Notes: generated by a model from the letters alone, not told the origin. A DNA stretch of 64,000 nt from Liolophura sinensis (GCF_032854445.1 NC_088298.1:2104160-2168159); one strand, 5' to 3'. Shown: positions 12,049 through 22,555, numbered from the stretch's first letter. Program-made: numbers and translations.

Positions 12049-13584
12049 TGCACAAAAAATAAATATAGTATATGTCGTTTTACTAAGTAAATGTAAGTTC
12101 CACTGAAAGCATACATGTCTGTTAATGTTAATTCACATGTATTTGATGCACAGATGTGGTTTCAATGTCAACTGGAAATTGTTTATAAAAAAGAAATTGA
12201 AAGAGAAAAAAAAAAGCACAAGTCAGAAATAGATGTGAATATACACTATTCATTAAGACAGATCTTCCACATATATCAAAGTGAGGATAAAAACAAGAGG
12301 AAGTGAGATTTGAACTCTGGGACAGTGAGTATGGCGAAGAGAAAGTAGATTTGGTGGCAAGGTTACCACATAAAGTAGAAATAAGAAAATGTCGCTAGAT
12401 TGCAAGAAGCACACATCTGAATTCTGGAAACTGCCATCTGGTTGGATGAAATAGCAGAATGCCAGTCCATCTGAATGGCCGCTGATTAAGTCTTATCAAC
12501 ATCTTCCACGAACACCTCTGACCTCCTACTTCTCAGTCCTTAATGAAACAGCATTAACCGCAGCTGCAGAGCACAACATCAAATGCACACACCAGCTATG
12601 ACTTTCACACAACTTTGTGCATACAATGTTCTCATTACAATTTTTCACCACAGTCGTTGTTTTAATTATTGAGATCCCTGAGGTGAGCTTATTTTTCCAA
12701 AAAAAAAAAAAAAAAAAAAAAAAGTGACAACAAATGGATTCACAAAGTTCTGTAAAAATGGTCTGGTGTAAAGTCCATATATACTGAAACATTTGAGGAG
12801 TTAGTTCATTACGGAATAGGAATTATTGTATATACACACAACATCAAGATGATCCTAATCACTCTGTTATTATAAATTGTTACAGGTACGACTGATTACA
12901 GGTACATAATTAGAATTATACTGTCAGTTTCAGTATCCGGATTATATACGTGGCCATAATTTCTGACCATTCTTGACTTCATAATTACCACAATCAAGGG
13001 AGCTCAAGATGACCCGTAGAATGTGAAAAAAAATCTGAAACTAGAATCATTACACTTCTTCCCCTGTTGAGGATATTTCATATACCACAAACTTCAAACT
13101 GCAGAATAATGTTCACTTCGATAGAAATTTTCCATCCTGTCTAAAATCATATTTTTCATACAAATCATATAGAACTGAATTAAGTTTACTTTTTAAGACT
13201 GAACGAGTTTGGTAACAAAAACATCTTGTAACAAGGTTTTATCAAACTGTAAAATATATTCCTGAAAGAGAATCTACAAGCAAACTGTACAAAATTCTCA
13301 GTCAAATACAAAAGAAATTTCAGGTTATCAGTGGTCTGATGTCTTCTTACATGCATTCTCTATGTGAGCAATTGTAAGTTTAAGTCCAAGGTATAACAGA
13401 CACAACATTCACACACTGAGGCCATGACCTATGACCCTGAAACACTGTACCCACAGGAGCTCAAGTCAAGGCTGAGCACAAAAACAGAAAACACATCCAG
13501 TGAGCAGAATGACTCATTCAGGGTTCTATAATGCAAGACAAAACAAAATAAAAAAACAGAAAAACAAATTAAACAAGATCTCAC

Positions 13585-13813
13585 CTCTTGCCCTCAGTCC
13601 TCCATGTTCTGAAAACCTGCGCCCGATCTCTGACAGTGTCCTGAGCATGCTACCTGTGGGTCCCCCTGTCTCCGTTCCCATTCCCGGTCTCACGCTGCTG
13701 CGACGCCGTTTCTGATGCTGGTGGCGATGTGGCAAGAGCAAAACGTTGCGTATTGTGTCGCGCCATTGACTCCTCCAGCAACTGTTTATTTATAAGGTTA
13801 TCCAACAGGAGGT
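13585..13813 (-). CDS. SLC4A7/8/10-like: SLC4 transporter coding exon 5, with one 1-base insertion
   Basis: The exon runs from acceptor CTTTTATTTTTCAG to donor G|GTGAGA. The first part reads (D)LLLDNLINKQLLEESM, matching the family's helix ending in V-L-D-N and a Q-L motif. The frame then shifts by one extra G at 13763-13764 and continues as RDTIRNVLLLPHRHQHQKRR, a Gly/Thr-rich linker, SMLRTLSEIGRRFSEHG and GGLRAR. This corresponds to the R-E-A-L-L-K-x-H-H-H-Q block, the basic run and the R-S-x-A-(D/E)-I-G-(K/R)-K block of SLC4 proteins. Without the extra base the exon is 228 bases and keeps phase 1 in and phase 1 out. The His-rich segment and the linker are where vertebrate paralogues vary and splice alternatively. 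Confidence 0.88.
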
Positions 13814-14139
13814 CTGAAAAATAAAAGACAATGGTGAGACTGAAGCTAAAGACACTAAAGGCGCAAAGAAAAAGTACAAACAGGCGAATAAATAGACAGA
13901 CGATGGACGAACATCAGAGAGTTCATTCAACACAAAAATTTATGAGACAAACCTGGAGAAACTGAAAACAAGACCATATCATAAACTATCAATGCGATGC
14001 TGACATTTTCATGTTTTCAAATTGAAAGAATATTTTACTGTTTCATTTTGATTCTTGTTTAAAATCATTACTGAAGAATTTTTCATTTTATAAGTGATGG
14101 TGGTCAGGCTGTGTAGGCAGAGGAAAACTCAAGTCTAGT

Positions 14140-14462
14140 ACGAAGTCCAGGAGACGACCTAAGTCCAGGAGGAATCAAGGAGACCGAATTCCAGGATGAA
14201 ACCGAAGTCCAGGAGGAAACCAAAGTCTCAGAGCAAACCAAAACCAGGAGGAAACAAAAGTCCCCGGAGAAAACCAAAGTCGAAGAGGAAACCTAAGTCC
14301 CGGAGGAAACCAAATCCAGAGGAAACCAGTCCCAGAGGAAACCGAAGTCCAGAAGGAAACCAAGTCCCAGAGGAAACAAAAGTTCCGAGGAAACCAGAGT
14401 CCAAGAGAAAACCAAAGCCCAGGAGGAACCAAAGTCCTGGAGAAAACTAAAGTCCCAGAGGT
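14140..14462. repeat. Degenerate 15-18 base repeat between SLC4 exons 4 and 5
   Basis: Variants of GAGGAAACCAAAGTCCC repeat about 18 times in intron 4. ORFs here (Lys/Arg/Pro-rich on plus, Trp/Leu/Phe-rich on minus) are repeat shadows. A short piece resembling the middle of SINE family A (GAGAGGAAGCCAGCATG) follows at about 14510-14530. Confidence 0.85.
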
Positions 14463-14583
14463 AAACCAGACAGATTGCTTCAAGACCTTTCCAGGTGGCG
14501 ACCAGAGAGGAAGCCAGCATGGTGAGTCTCTTCTGGGTCATTGTGCAAATAGCGAGCGATAAACTGAGTGAGTGAAGACTTAC

Positions 14584-14744
14584 CTGCCCCCTGTGAAATG
14601 TGGTAGGCATCCATGTCCAGCATGACAACAGCCCTGAGGTCAAACTGCTACGTAGCTCAAACAGGGAGTGAAGTGACAGAGAGGCACATGAGGTTTTGAC
14701 CATCGCTCACCTCCTTCCTCTACGTCTTCCTCGTACTTCACCAT
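14584..14744 (-). CDS. SLC4A7/8/10-like: SLC4 transporter coding exon 4, with three 1-base deletions
   Basis: The exon runs from acceptor TTGATTGCTTCAG to a perfect donor CAG|GTAAGT. It encodes the most conserved stretch of the SLC4 cytoplasmic domain: KYEEDVEEGGERWSKPHV, SLHSLFELRSS and then VVMLDMDAYHISQGA. These three blocks lie in different frames. One G is lacking at 14741-14742 (TGGTG where TGGGTG is expected), one at 14685 (GTGCC for GTGGCC) and one at 14632-14634 (GGGCT for GGGGCT). With three added bases the length would be 164, which fits phase 2 in and phase 1 out. The residues are well conserved on both sides of each break, so assembly or base-calling error is more likely than decay, but a pseudogene cannot be excluded. 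Confidence 0.88.
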
Positions 14745-15396
14745 CTGAAGCAATCAATCAAACATCAAACATAAATATCATTTTTTTCAGTCCTTTCTTT
14801 TAACCATCATTTTTATTCTGCTTAGATGGGCTTACAGCTTCATTCTAATAGAGCTATATTGTCTATGTAGCTGACAGCAACTGCAATTTCCAGTCATCCA
14901 CACTAATTGCCATTGTCACCTGTAAAATTCATTCCTATTTTCCCAGCCATATGTTTCATGCAAGAACAAAACATCAGAGATACTACCTGAAGTTCACTTA
15001 ACCAGCTTCCATTGTTCCTACCAATAAAATGTTTCTCTAATTTGGGCAAACCCATAAAGGGAGTAATTTTCTAAAAAGATCAAAACTCCAACTGATATGG
15101 CTGCAAGAGTTGTCTATCTTGTTTATTCAAAATCAAAATTGGCCTCAGAGATGAAATTTCAAACTATCATGCTTTAAGAATGGAAACAGTCAGATTAACT
15201 TGCCATAGAATTTAATACCCTTTAAAAAGAATTATGTGTGAAGAAAACGGAAATTATCACTTTTTCCAAGTTGTTAGAAGTCAGCAATCTAAAAGAGAAA
15301 ATTTATTACTCTATGGAAATGGTTAGACCTGTCAGTATTAAGAATATTCTCATCAGATTTCACCCAGCGCACATGTAGTTCTCTCCCTTGCCTCAC

Positions 15397-15538
15397 CTGG
15401 CTGCCTCCCTCCACTCGAGTTCTCCACCCAGTTTGTGGAGCTGATCCATCTGACAGAAGACGCTATGACTCTCGTGTTCTTCTCCCTCCTCTGTGTCACC
15501 CAGCAAGCACTGAACCTGCTCACTCGGCGAAAGAGTCG
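15397..15538 (-). CDS. SLC4A7/8/10-like: SLC4 transporter coding exon 3
   Basis: This 142-base exon (CG + 46 codons + AG) follows acceptor GTGTTTGTTGCAG and ends at donor AG|GTGAGG. The peptide runs TLSPSEQVQCLLGDTEE, then an acidic/His stretch, then VFCQMDQLHKLGGELEWREAA. It matches the family order R-V-x-F-I-L-G, acidic linker, L-F-x-E-M/L-D-E-L and E-W-(K/R)-E-(T/A)-A-R-W. Two residues unusual for the family are Cys in place of Phe in the ILG motif and Cys-Gln in place of Thr-Glu before MD. The exon is intact and in phase with exon 2. The Arg of EAAR is completed by the first base of exon 4. Confidence 0.92.
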
Positions 15539-16154
15539 CTGCAACAAACACGTCAAGTATCGAAAAACTGCACATGTAAATTAGACAATGGTGACAATAT
15601 AAATCTTCTCTATGCACACTGTCTATGACATGCTGGGTTGGTACACCTTAACTGCTAAGCCTTCAGAATGGGCCTACCGGACAGTAAAACACTTCTGTAC
15701 CCCAAAAAACTGTTCTTCAAAATTTAAAGAGCTCTGAGAGACAAACACCTTTTCAACAGGCACTGCACTAGTAGGTTGAGATTATAATGAGATTAAAGGA
15801 GATTACAATCAAGTTTTGCTTCTTTCTTTTGGAAACAGAAAAACGTTAGCTAGCTTTACCAGAGCGATTGTGTCTGCAGACAGAAATATCCCAGATGTAT
15901 AGTGTACAGATTATTGTCACAATATTATATATTATTTTTATCTACTGCCGATTTTTTTTGACTAAAGTTAACACCATAAGAAACAATCTCATATGTAAGA
16001 CACCAGAGTTGACACCAGACATCATACCTGACACCCCATCCCAACCCAAGTTTTTGGCCTTTAAGTAACTTCCTCAAATGCTGATCACCAAAACCAACAC
16101 ACTACTAGTAGCAAGCTATAACCTTTGAAGTGTTCTGTCAATAAACCAGTTTTA

Positions 16155-16240
16155 AACTAAGCAGATTCTGTGCATACTAAGCCAGATTCTGTTGCATACT
16201 AAGCCAGATTCTGTTGCATACTAAGCCAGATTCTGTTGTA
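16155..16240. repeat. 21-22 base tandem repeat, 4 units
   Basis: The unit ACTAAGCCAGATTCTGTTGC lies in intron 2 of the SLC4 gene, about 320 bases from exon 2. Confidence 0.9.
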
Positions 16241-16563
16241 ATACTATTCCAGATGCATCCGTCCAACAACAGCTTCATAAACAACCAGTACATGTGACCT
16301 TCTAACTTCGATGTTCTGAATGGATATTGACAGACCTTTTAGCATGCACCATAGAGATGGGAATTTCACATCTTCAAAATTGTTTTGCGATTTGACCTGA
16401 TAAAATGTTTATATTTTCAAAAGTTTTCAATAGAAATTCACAACTAAAACGACCTTTTTAAAAAAAAAATTTCTACGCAGGTTACCTTGTATGAGAAGTT
16501 AAAAATCAAAAATCACATTAGTTTGACCAAATATTGTGAAAAAGAATTTATCAGCGCCCTTAC

Positions 16564-16704
16564 TTGGTGAAGCATCCTCAACTGTAGGGCTGGTGGATGC
16601 CTTTTCTCGCTTCTCCCTGGAACGGCGATTTCCCCGAGACGGTCGCTTAGGGCGCTTGGGTAACCGCAGACCAATGTACATGGAGCTGTGCCTGTGGTCG
16701 CTGG
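16564..16704 (-). CDS. SLC4A7/8/10-like: SLC4 transporter coding exon 2
   Basis: This 141-base exon (CC + 46 codons + A) has a strong acceptor, TTTTATTTCTACAG, and a donor A|GTAAGG. It encodes SDHRHSSMYIGLRLPKRPKR, a basic Arg/Lys/Ser stretch (RGNRRSREKREK) and a Ser/Thr-Pro-rich end (STSPTVEDASP). The Y-I-G-x-x-x-P motif followed by a basic or His-rich run is the hallmark of the extreme N-terminus of Na+-coupled SLC4 proteins. The open frame continues past the donor for a few codons, but the exon 3 junction (A + CG = Thr) supports splicing here. No frameshift is seen. Confidence 0.9.
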
Positions 16705-18150
16705 CTGTAGAAATAAAACAGACTTGTTATGATGTATAATGACAGAAGAAAAAGAAATATGCACATGATTGTTTGTGTTAAAGGGTGTAATAAATATTTC
16801 GATCATGTCACAACAGAATGGGGATTTCGCAAAACTCCTTCCTGCCTGTATCAAGACAGTCCAAAGCTGTGTTCTTATTTGTTTTTTCCTTTATTACGTC
16901 ACAACTATCAGCGTACGTGTGCTCATAAAACACGTATGAAGTACACACGTATTGCAACATCTCACAAGAAAACAACCCGTTCCACTGTCATTTGTGTAGC
17001 TTGTAATCAAGTCTCACATTACATTTTAGCACTTTAATCTCAAAGCTGATATTTACAGCTGCTTCACTGAAAAGTTGCACTGTTTTTTTTGTTTTTTGTT
17101 TTTTTTTTTTCTTTCTTTCTTCTTGTTTCGTGTTTTTGATTTTATTTTTGTTTCGCTACTTGTGAATAATTGAAGCAGTGGAATGCTGAAAATTCTCTAT
17201 GAGGATGTCCGAGATTGATATCAAACCAACATCTCGTGTGACATGGTGATTGAAAGGCAGGTACTTTAAGCACTAAAGCATATCCCTGTGAATAACAAAC
17301 ATCGCTCAGTTCAAGACACGGCCCAATTTTGTACATGCCGTAGTGCACCTAACTCATTTTGTATTAAGCCATGCCTGCCGTTTACACTATATCCTCAAGG
17401 CCAATGTCACGGTGTGGTTAGAAAAAAGAAAATTATTAAAGGCTGAGCGCTTATCGGGATCAGCAAACTGTTCTTAAGTTGGCAGTTGCGAAGATGACAG
17501 CGCCTTTGACGGTGAGTTTTACGCGTCGTTGTTGTTGCTCTTTAAAAACAAAACATTCGTCTCACAGGAAATTCAGTTCCCTTCCACTCACCCCTCTGTA
17601 TCACCATCTATAGCTCGAGCAGATGCTACTAATAATACAGTTGTGCCTTTTTCCGGAAAGGAACTCATTTTCTTCCTCCTCCACTTACGGTATAAAACTA
17701 CATGTTCACAAATGATGCGGTCCAAGACACATGCAAGAACACCTGCACCAAATGTCAATCTCCTCGCAGTGAAGGACTCTACAATAATGTACATCATACA
17801 CTCTGCCGTCTTTAGAGAAGACCTGCAGTGCTGACAGTGATCTTTTTACGAAAAGGTATAAAACGAACACTGTGTCGGTATAAACGTATAAATGCACGCT
17901 CTGTCGAGATTGTTGACAGTAACAATCTGAATTTCCCGCGTGGATGAACTACGACTGAAGCAGAGTTAAGGACGCCCGCGGCTGATCTCCTCTCATAGAC
18001 GCATTTTTAACGAATGTGTCTACTTGGATCTATATGATGTGGCATAGTGCCAATTACTTTGACAGGTTCATGTCATTTTTTTTCTTTTTCTTCAAATCAT
18101 GTTTCTGGGTGAAGTACGCCATCATTCGACCAGCGTCCAATATGACACAA

Positions 18151-18415
18151 GGGCCTCCGTGGCTCAGTCGGTTAGCGGGCTAGCGCAGCGTAATGACCCA
18201 GGAGTATCTCACCAATGCGGTCGCTGTGAGTTCAAGTCCAGTTCATGCTGGCTTCCTCTCCGGCCGTATGTGGGAAGGTCTGCCAGCAACCTGCGCATGG
18301 TCATGGGTTTCCCCCGGGCTGTACCCGGTTTCCACCCACCATAATGCTGGCCGCCGTCGTATAAGTGAAATATTCTTGAGTACGGCGTAAAACACCAATC
18401 AAATAAATAAATAAA
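18151..18415 (+). mobile_element. SINE family A, full-length copy with 15-base target-site duplication
   Basis: This 265-base element lies between perfect 15-base repeats TCCAATATGACACAA (18136-18150 and 18416-18430). The head has a tRNA-like box A (TGGCTCAGTCGG, 18160-18171) and box B (GAGTTCAAGTCC, 18228-18239); the tail ends in (AAAT)n. It is in intron 1 of the SLC4 gene, in opposite sense. The perfect duplication marks it as one of the youngest copies here and makes it the reference for the others. Confidence 0.96.
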
Positions 18416-18726
18416 TCCAATATGACACAAAGACATAATATATATATTTATTTCTCTTTCTCGTCATTATACGACAAGTGGTACAACCTTATCCTAAAGA
18501 AAGCAGCCTAATGTAGGCCTAAATAAGAGTAGCACATACAAGTCAAACTATAGTTCAAAAATATGAAAAATATATATATACATTCACAGTATCTTCAACC
18601 TACCTTCCTTTTTTCCTCTATGTCATAAAAATAAACTGTCCATACAGGTAGATGTGCGGATTTGAAATCTTGTGTAAATGTTTCAAAACCGAAGAACACT
18701 TATAATCAACATCTAATTTAAATTCC

Positions 18727-19045
18727 TATGCGCGTGCGCCTTAACTTGCCGTCTTTGTCCACATCTTAGCGAATCTCTCGGTTGACTCCCATTCCACTAA
18801 CAGGACATGTCACGTTTGAGGGGTCCATGTCTAGTTCACCGCCATTGTCAAATCAGCCAATCACAATCGCGGGTTGGCCCACAAGAAATGAAAGCGGCAA
18901 AATCTGCACAAATTCCCTGACCACGGTTGGTTCTGAACCCGCACCTTGTGTGTTTCAGACACTGAAACTTGATATGTTTGCCTGATTTCCAAATTCCTTC
19001 AACCAGAAATAGAACTCTTCTGGATTTTGTCAAATAATGCGCCAC
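18727..19045 (-). repeat. Tandem duplicate of the SLC4 exon 1 region
   Basis: Similarity to 19860-20065 covers a GC-rich near-palindrome, the exon 1 copy, an inverted CCAAT block (AATCAGCCAATCACAAT) and, after about 80 unmatched bases (roughly 18890-18975), the block CCTGATT...TTCCTTCAACC-GAAAT. The unmatched part is an insertion in this copy or a deletion in the other. The two copies lie 1,134 bases apart in the same orientation, so they arose by local tandem duplication. Confidence 0.7.
18750..18828 (-). pseudogene. Decayed tandem copy of SLC4 coding exon 1
   Basis: This stretch has exactly the 79-base length of exon 1 and aligns to it without gaps. It opens with ATG GAC CCC and encodes MDPSNVTCPVSGMGVNREIR, then a TAA stop (18768-18766) where exon 1 has His. 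The donor is G|GCAAGT, a GC type, instead of G|GTGAGT. Similarity continues on both sides, so this is a duplicated segment rather than a processed copy. As it stands it cannot encode the protein start. It might still act as an alternative non-coding first exon, because GC donors with a good context can be used. Confidence 0.75.
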
Positions 19046-19104
19046 AAACATCAAAATAGGAATGGCTCTTCGGTTGAGGCTTGTCATGTATGCTTATTGG
19101 TCAA

Positions 19105-19205
19105 GGTCAGCGGTTTCCTCGTCTCTAACCCTAAACCTGGACGCCGTCAACTGAGTGAAACATTCGTCAGTACGTCGTTCAAAACAATAATCAAACCATC
19201 ATTCG
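19105..19205 (+). mobile_element. Old SINE family A tail fragment
   Basis: GGTTTCCTCGTC..., a GCCGTCAACTGAGTGAAACA stretch and AAAACAATAATCAAAC match the 3' half of the element at 18151-18415 with many changes. Confidence 0.6.
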
Positions 19206-19862
19206 GTTTAATGATGTGTGTTAAGTGCATTTGTACTATGACTGGTAAATGTAACGATGTCACGCGCAGGACAATGTCTTCAACGATCAATCGTGACGTC
19301 ATAGCGACGTAGCAAGTATGTGACACATTTTGTATCATATTTAAGGTAAACGGCAATGATTTTCTGATATGCAGTACTTACCCTGACAGTGATATATTGA
19401 CGAATAAACAAATTTTATCCCTATACGCCTAATCAATACCATATTTCACGTATTCAAAATTTTAACATGAAAAGCCCAAAAATTTATTAGGCTTAAAATC
19501 AACTTTCATATTCTGATTTACTTCGTGGAGTCGGCCATAGAAACCGTAATTTATCTTTTGTGTGCAGCGCTTTGTGTTCAAATGTTCACGCCTGATTCGC
19601 TGCGTATAGCCCACTGTGCATCACAGTACACAATTCCCACAGCTCTGTTCTTTTCATATATATAATAGGATAATTATATCAACCGCCAGCTAACATTTCG
19701 CTGTTGTAAGGGGGGGAGGGGGAAGAAAATTTATGTTTTCTTTTTTCCCCCTATAAGTCAAGGTGACTTAAAATCTAAACTGTCGAGACAAATGATCTGC
19801 CCTGAACTCTTGTGCATAATAATTTTCACACCAGTACACCAGTACCAGTGTTAAGATTCTCA

Positions 19863-19873
19863 TGCGCATGCGC
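19863..19873. promoter_or_regulatory. NRF-1-like palindrome at the start of SLC4 intron 1
   Basis: TGCGCATGCGC matches the core of the NRF-1 consensus. It lies 11 bases inside intron 1 from the donor of exon 1. A weaker form, TGCGCGTGCGC, sits at the same place beside the duplicate (18729-18739). With the CCAAT block on the other side of the exon, this suggests a promoter region spanning exon 1. Confidence 0.35.
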
Positions 19874-19883
19874 CCCAACTCAC

Positions 19884-19962
19884 CGTCATCGTCTACATCA
19901 TGGCGAACCTCGCGGTTAACTCCCATGTCCCTAACGGGACTTGTCAAATCCGGGGGGTCCAT
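19884..19962 (-). CDS. SLC4A7/8/10-like: SLC4 transporter coding exon 1 (start codon)
   Basis: This exon encodes 26 codons plus one base, beginning MDPPDLTSPVRDMG and ending in an acidic DVDDD, which suits the acidic start of SLC4 proteins. The ATG at 19962-19960 is the first in frame: reading upstream the frame meets a TGA at 20040-20038 with no other ATG. The donor is G followed by GTGAGT. The one base left over joins CC from exon 2 to make Ala, and the frame then runs into the SDHRHSSMYIG motif. A decayed copy of this exon lies at 18750-18828. The start is firm; the assignment depends on the clean junction with exon 2. Confidence 0.85.
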
Positions 19963-20123
19963 GGCTAGTCCCGCCGGCAATACCAAATCAGCCAATGACA
20001 ATTCCGGGCTATACTTTAGCCTGATTCGCCGATTCCTTCAACCGGAAATGGAAATCTTCTGGACTGTATTAATTGATGCGTCAAAGACACTCTTCTTCGT
20101 CACAACCCATTCAGAAGGCTGAT
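19963..20123 (-). other. 5' untranslated part of SLC4 exon 1
   Basis: Directly upstream of the start codon the exon can be extended to an acceptor, TTATGTTTTGCAG, ending at 20124. That makes a 240-base exon with about 161 bases of 5' UTR and implies at least one further non-coding 5' exon to the right. The stretch also holds an inverted CCAAT motif (19985-20002), so an alternative transcription start inside it is equally possible. Parts of it are conserved in the duplicate at 18.8-19.05 kb. Confidence 0.5.
19985..20002 (-). promoter_or_regulatory. Inverted CCAAT block conserved between exon 1 and its duplicate
   Basis: AAATCAGCCAATGACAATT lies just upstream of the start codon and is kept as AATCAGCCAATCACAAT at 18851-18867 beside the decayed copy. 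CCAAT boxes bind NF-Y and usually sit 60-100 bases from a transcription start. Its survival in both copies suggests that a promoter was duplicated along with the exon. This is inference from two copies only. Confidence 0.35.
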
Positions 20124-20825
20124 CTGCAAAACATAAACAATGAAAGGCATATTAAAACTATCAATCGAAATAGCTGGTTCACCAAGTTTAAGATCAGGTC
20201 TATCAATCATTCTAGAATTTGAGAGAATAAATCAGGAGATAATCAGAACAAAAATCAGAATCAACCGGGGTTCAAAGACACCGTTGAACGTTATGTATGA
20301 CGATGTGGTGTAAATTCTAAAACATTTGTTCCTTGTTTCATTCAGCGTCAGTTGGTCAAGCTTCAAAAAGTAATAAAGAATAAAAAAAAAAAAGAAAACC
20401 CCTCATGATTGTGTTAAGTTATTTTTTAACATCAATATATAATCCTTTGTAGTCTGTAAGGCGACCAGGAAGTTGTAGATGACGTGACTGCCATAGCATG
20501 GAGGGAAACAAAATAGCCAACCCATGATGAGGGATACGAACCATGTTTACTACTCCGTCAGCGACAGGTAATCACTGGTTATGCCAAAAAAAATCATCAC
20601 GTAAACTCTACTATCTGGGAAGCTGACAATTATACAAATCCAACGAATATATTATCATTCAAACCGATTAAAAAATAGATATTTTTATGATACAGTGTTA
20701 GGGAGACAATTCCGTAACAAAGAAATGACGTGGCCTCTAGCTTCCGGGACGTTTAACAGAATTGAAGACTATTGTATAAGTTTGACTTAAACAGTAACAG
20801 TTATTGTTACAATGTTATGTAGCAT

Positions 20826-20998
20826 AAATGAACGAATGAGTCAATGAATGAATGAATGAACCAATGAATGAATGAGTCAATGAATGAATGAATCAATAAA
20901 TGAATGAATGAGTCAATGAATGAATGAATGAACCAATGAATGAGTTAATGAACGAATGAATGAGTCAATGAATGAATGAATGAGTCAATGAATGCATG
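20826..20998. repeat. (AATG)n-type array
   Basis: Repeats of AATGAATGAATG interrupted by GAGTC or GAACC steps. Confidence 0.95.
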
Positions 20999-21101
20999 GA
21001 AAGGTACACGTAGACTGGATGGCTTAAGGCCACATAGATCGTACTGCAGCATGTAACGTTAACATGATTAAACCAGGAGACAGTCTGGTTTCGTAAATGA
21101 A

Positions 21102-21290
21102 TACACTCAAAAAAATAATCTGTTAATTTTAACAGAAAGCCTGTTGTCTGATTGATGCTAGACTGTATTCTGTTATTATAACCTAATATTATGTCATATT
21201 CAACATAATATCTGGTTAGAATATTTATGACAAATTAATAGAATATTTGTGTTATATTTAACAGAACAATCTGCTGCAATAACAGACCAG
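21102..21290. mobile_element. Palindromic MITE, TA-flanked family, copy 1
   Basis: The left end is TACACTCAAAAAAATAATCT, followed by the family's CTGTTAATTTTAACAG palindrome and a TGTTGTCTGATTGATGCTAG block. The right end is lost near 21290. See the full copy at 56651-56850. Confidence 0.8.
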
Positions 21291-22555
21291 CAACTAGTTG
21301 ACAAATGGTCACATCAAACCGTTGAAATCCGGCCTCCAGTCAGTTTACTTCAGTTAGGGTTTCGTTCAAATAGCTCACGTAAATGCACAAAGTACGGCAA
21401 TCTGGAAATCTCTAGCACTATAGCAAACGCGAATATATGTAACAAAAACTGATTTTCAGATTTTACACTACAGAGATGCCATTACACATAATGGCATATG
21501 TGCTACAAATTCCCCTAGGTTTCCAGTTACGTATCTAAACAAGTAATTTGCCTAACAACAAGGGCTTGGTGTGTGGCTTGGTAAAACCTTACTCACCCTG
21601 GGGTAACTACCAAACAACACAATACATACATGACAATACTGACTGACAGGCGCTGGATTTTAACACAGATCTCTGATCCAGGCTTTACGGTGTTCATGCA
21701 TTGAATCGAAACCTTAGGCAAGTGAGTCCTATCTATAAAGTATCATGTCATACCGTAGGAAGGGCTTGTTTGCTAAGATTAAGATATTGACCCCAACCTC
21801 TACTCCGTGTATAGGGATGACGCGGTAATGTACTGGAAAAGGGAGAAGGAAGGGAAGGGGGGGGGGGGATAGTAAAACGTTGATAACAATTTCCAACTTT
21901 GTCTCATTTTTAACATCAATCGTCTTCACCCGTGTGCATGCACCAGCTCTTTACTCTGCATTTAATCATAAACCACCCTCCAGTTACGGTTGATCCGGAC
22001 AGCGCATTCAGAAATCATGCCCTGCTACAAGGTGGTACTGTAAAGCCAAAGAGATCTGCTGACCCCCAAGGGTATATACATAGGGTGTCCATCATATGAT
22101 CTGCTGCTGTACCCTAAGCGCACTCGAAGGTATACACGACTGGGTGCTAAGATCGTTTGTCCAAAGCACGCCTTCACCACAAAGTTCAAAAGTTACTCCA
22201 GTGATTTTCTTTTTCATCACGGTTGAAACCTAAAGTTTAATTCACTGCTTATCCAACTTGGTGAGAAAAAAAGTAAACATCCGTGCTTGAGAGTTAACCC
22301 TTCTTTCTTCCTTATCGATAATAGTGAGAGAGATAAAATCCATCCCTTTAAGCAAATATTTAATACAGGCGGTTTTAATCTTTTTAAGAAGGGTCAAAGA
22401 GAGAATGCCACACACAGACGGCTAATGCATTACATCACTCAAAGGTTAGATTTGGGATTCTGTTTCATATGCACGTATCGCACAATAGTATGAGACATAC
22501 ATGTGTAGGTCTTTTAAAGTAACGTGTGTTCACTTCAGAAATAAATTGATCTTAC

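Larger units (their letters stand above)
1..20123 (-). other. SLC4A7/8/10-like: SLC4-family bicarbonate transporter gene, 5' part; continues off the left edge
   Basis: This is the span of a minus-strand gene for a Na+-coupled bicarbonate transporter of the SLC4 family. These are plasma-membrane proteins that move HCO3-/CO3 with Na+ (and Cl- in some members) to control pH; in shelled animals they can also feed carbonate to calcification. Only the cytoplasmic N-terminal domain is encoded here. Recognition rests on ordered family motifs: MYIGLRLPKR (the family's Y-V/I-G-x-x-x-P motif), QVQCLLGDTEE (compare RVQFILGTEE), ELEWREAAR, YEEDVEEGGERWSKPHV, SLHSLFELRS and a basic HRHQHQKRRR stretch followed by LRTLSEIGRR. 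Five exons join with matching phases (1, 1, 2, 1, then 1 out). The 10-14 membrane segments are missing and must lie beyond base 1. Which SLC4 paralogue this is cannot be settled from this part; the electroneutral NBCn1/NDCBE/NCBE group fits best. Confidence 0.9.
20124..22555. other. Non-coding region upstream of the SLC4 exon 1
   Basis: No exon is supported here. It holds an (AATG)n array, a MITE copy and a GA/G-rich stretch at 21838-21870. Upstream non-coding exons of the SLC4 gene are expected somewhere to the right because of the acceptor at 20124, but I cannot place them. Confidence 0.5.

Noticed and set aside
14175-14483. Trp/Phe/Pro-rich ORF between SLC4 exons 4 and 5
   Set aside because: It is the 15-18 base intronic repeat; exon 4 ends at a perfect donor before it and exon 5 joins in phase.
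17490-17520. Plus-strand ATG of six codons with donor ACG|GTGAGT
   Set aside because: The ORF is too short to judge, no following exon is seen, and it sits in an SLC4 intron on the opposite strand.
18160-18239. tRNA gene
   Set aside because: Boxes A and B are those of a SINE head; the element has a target-site duplication and AAAT tail, and the cloverleaf is not intact.
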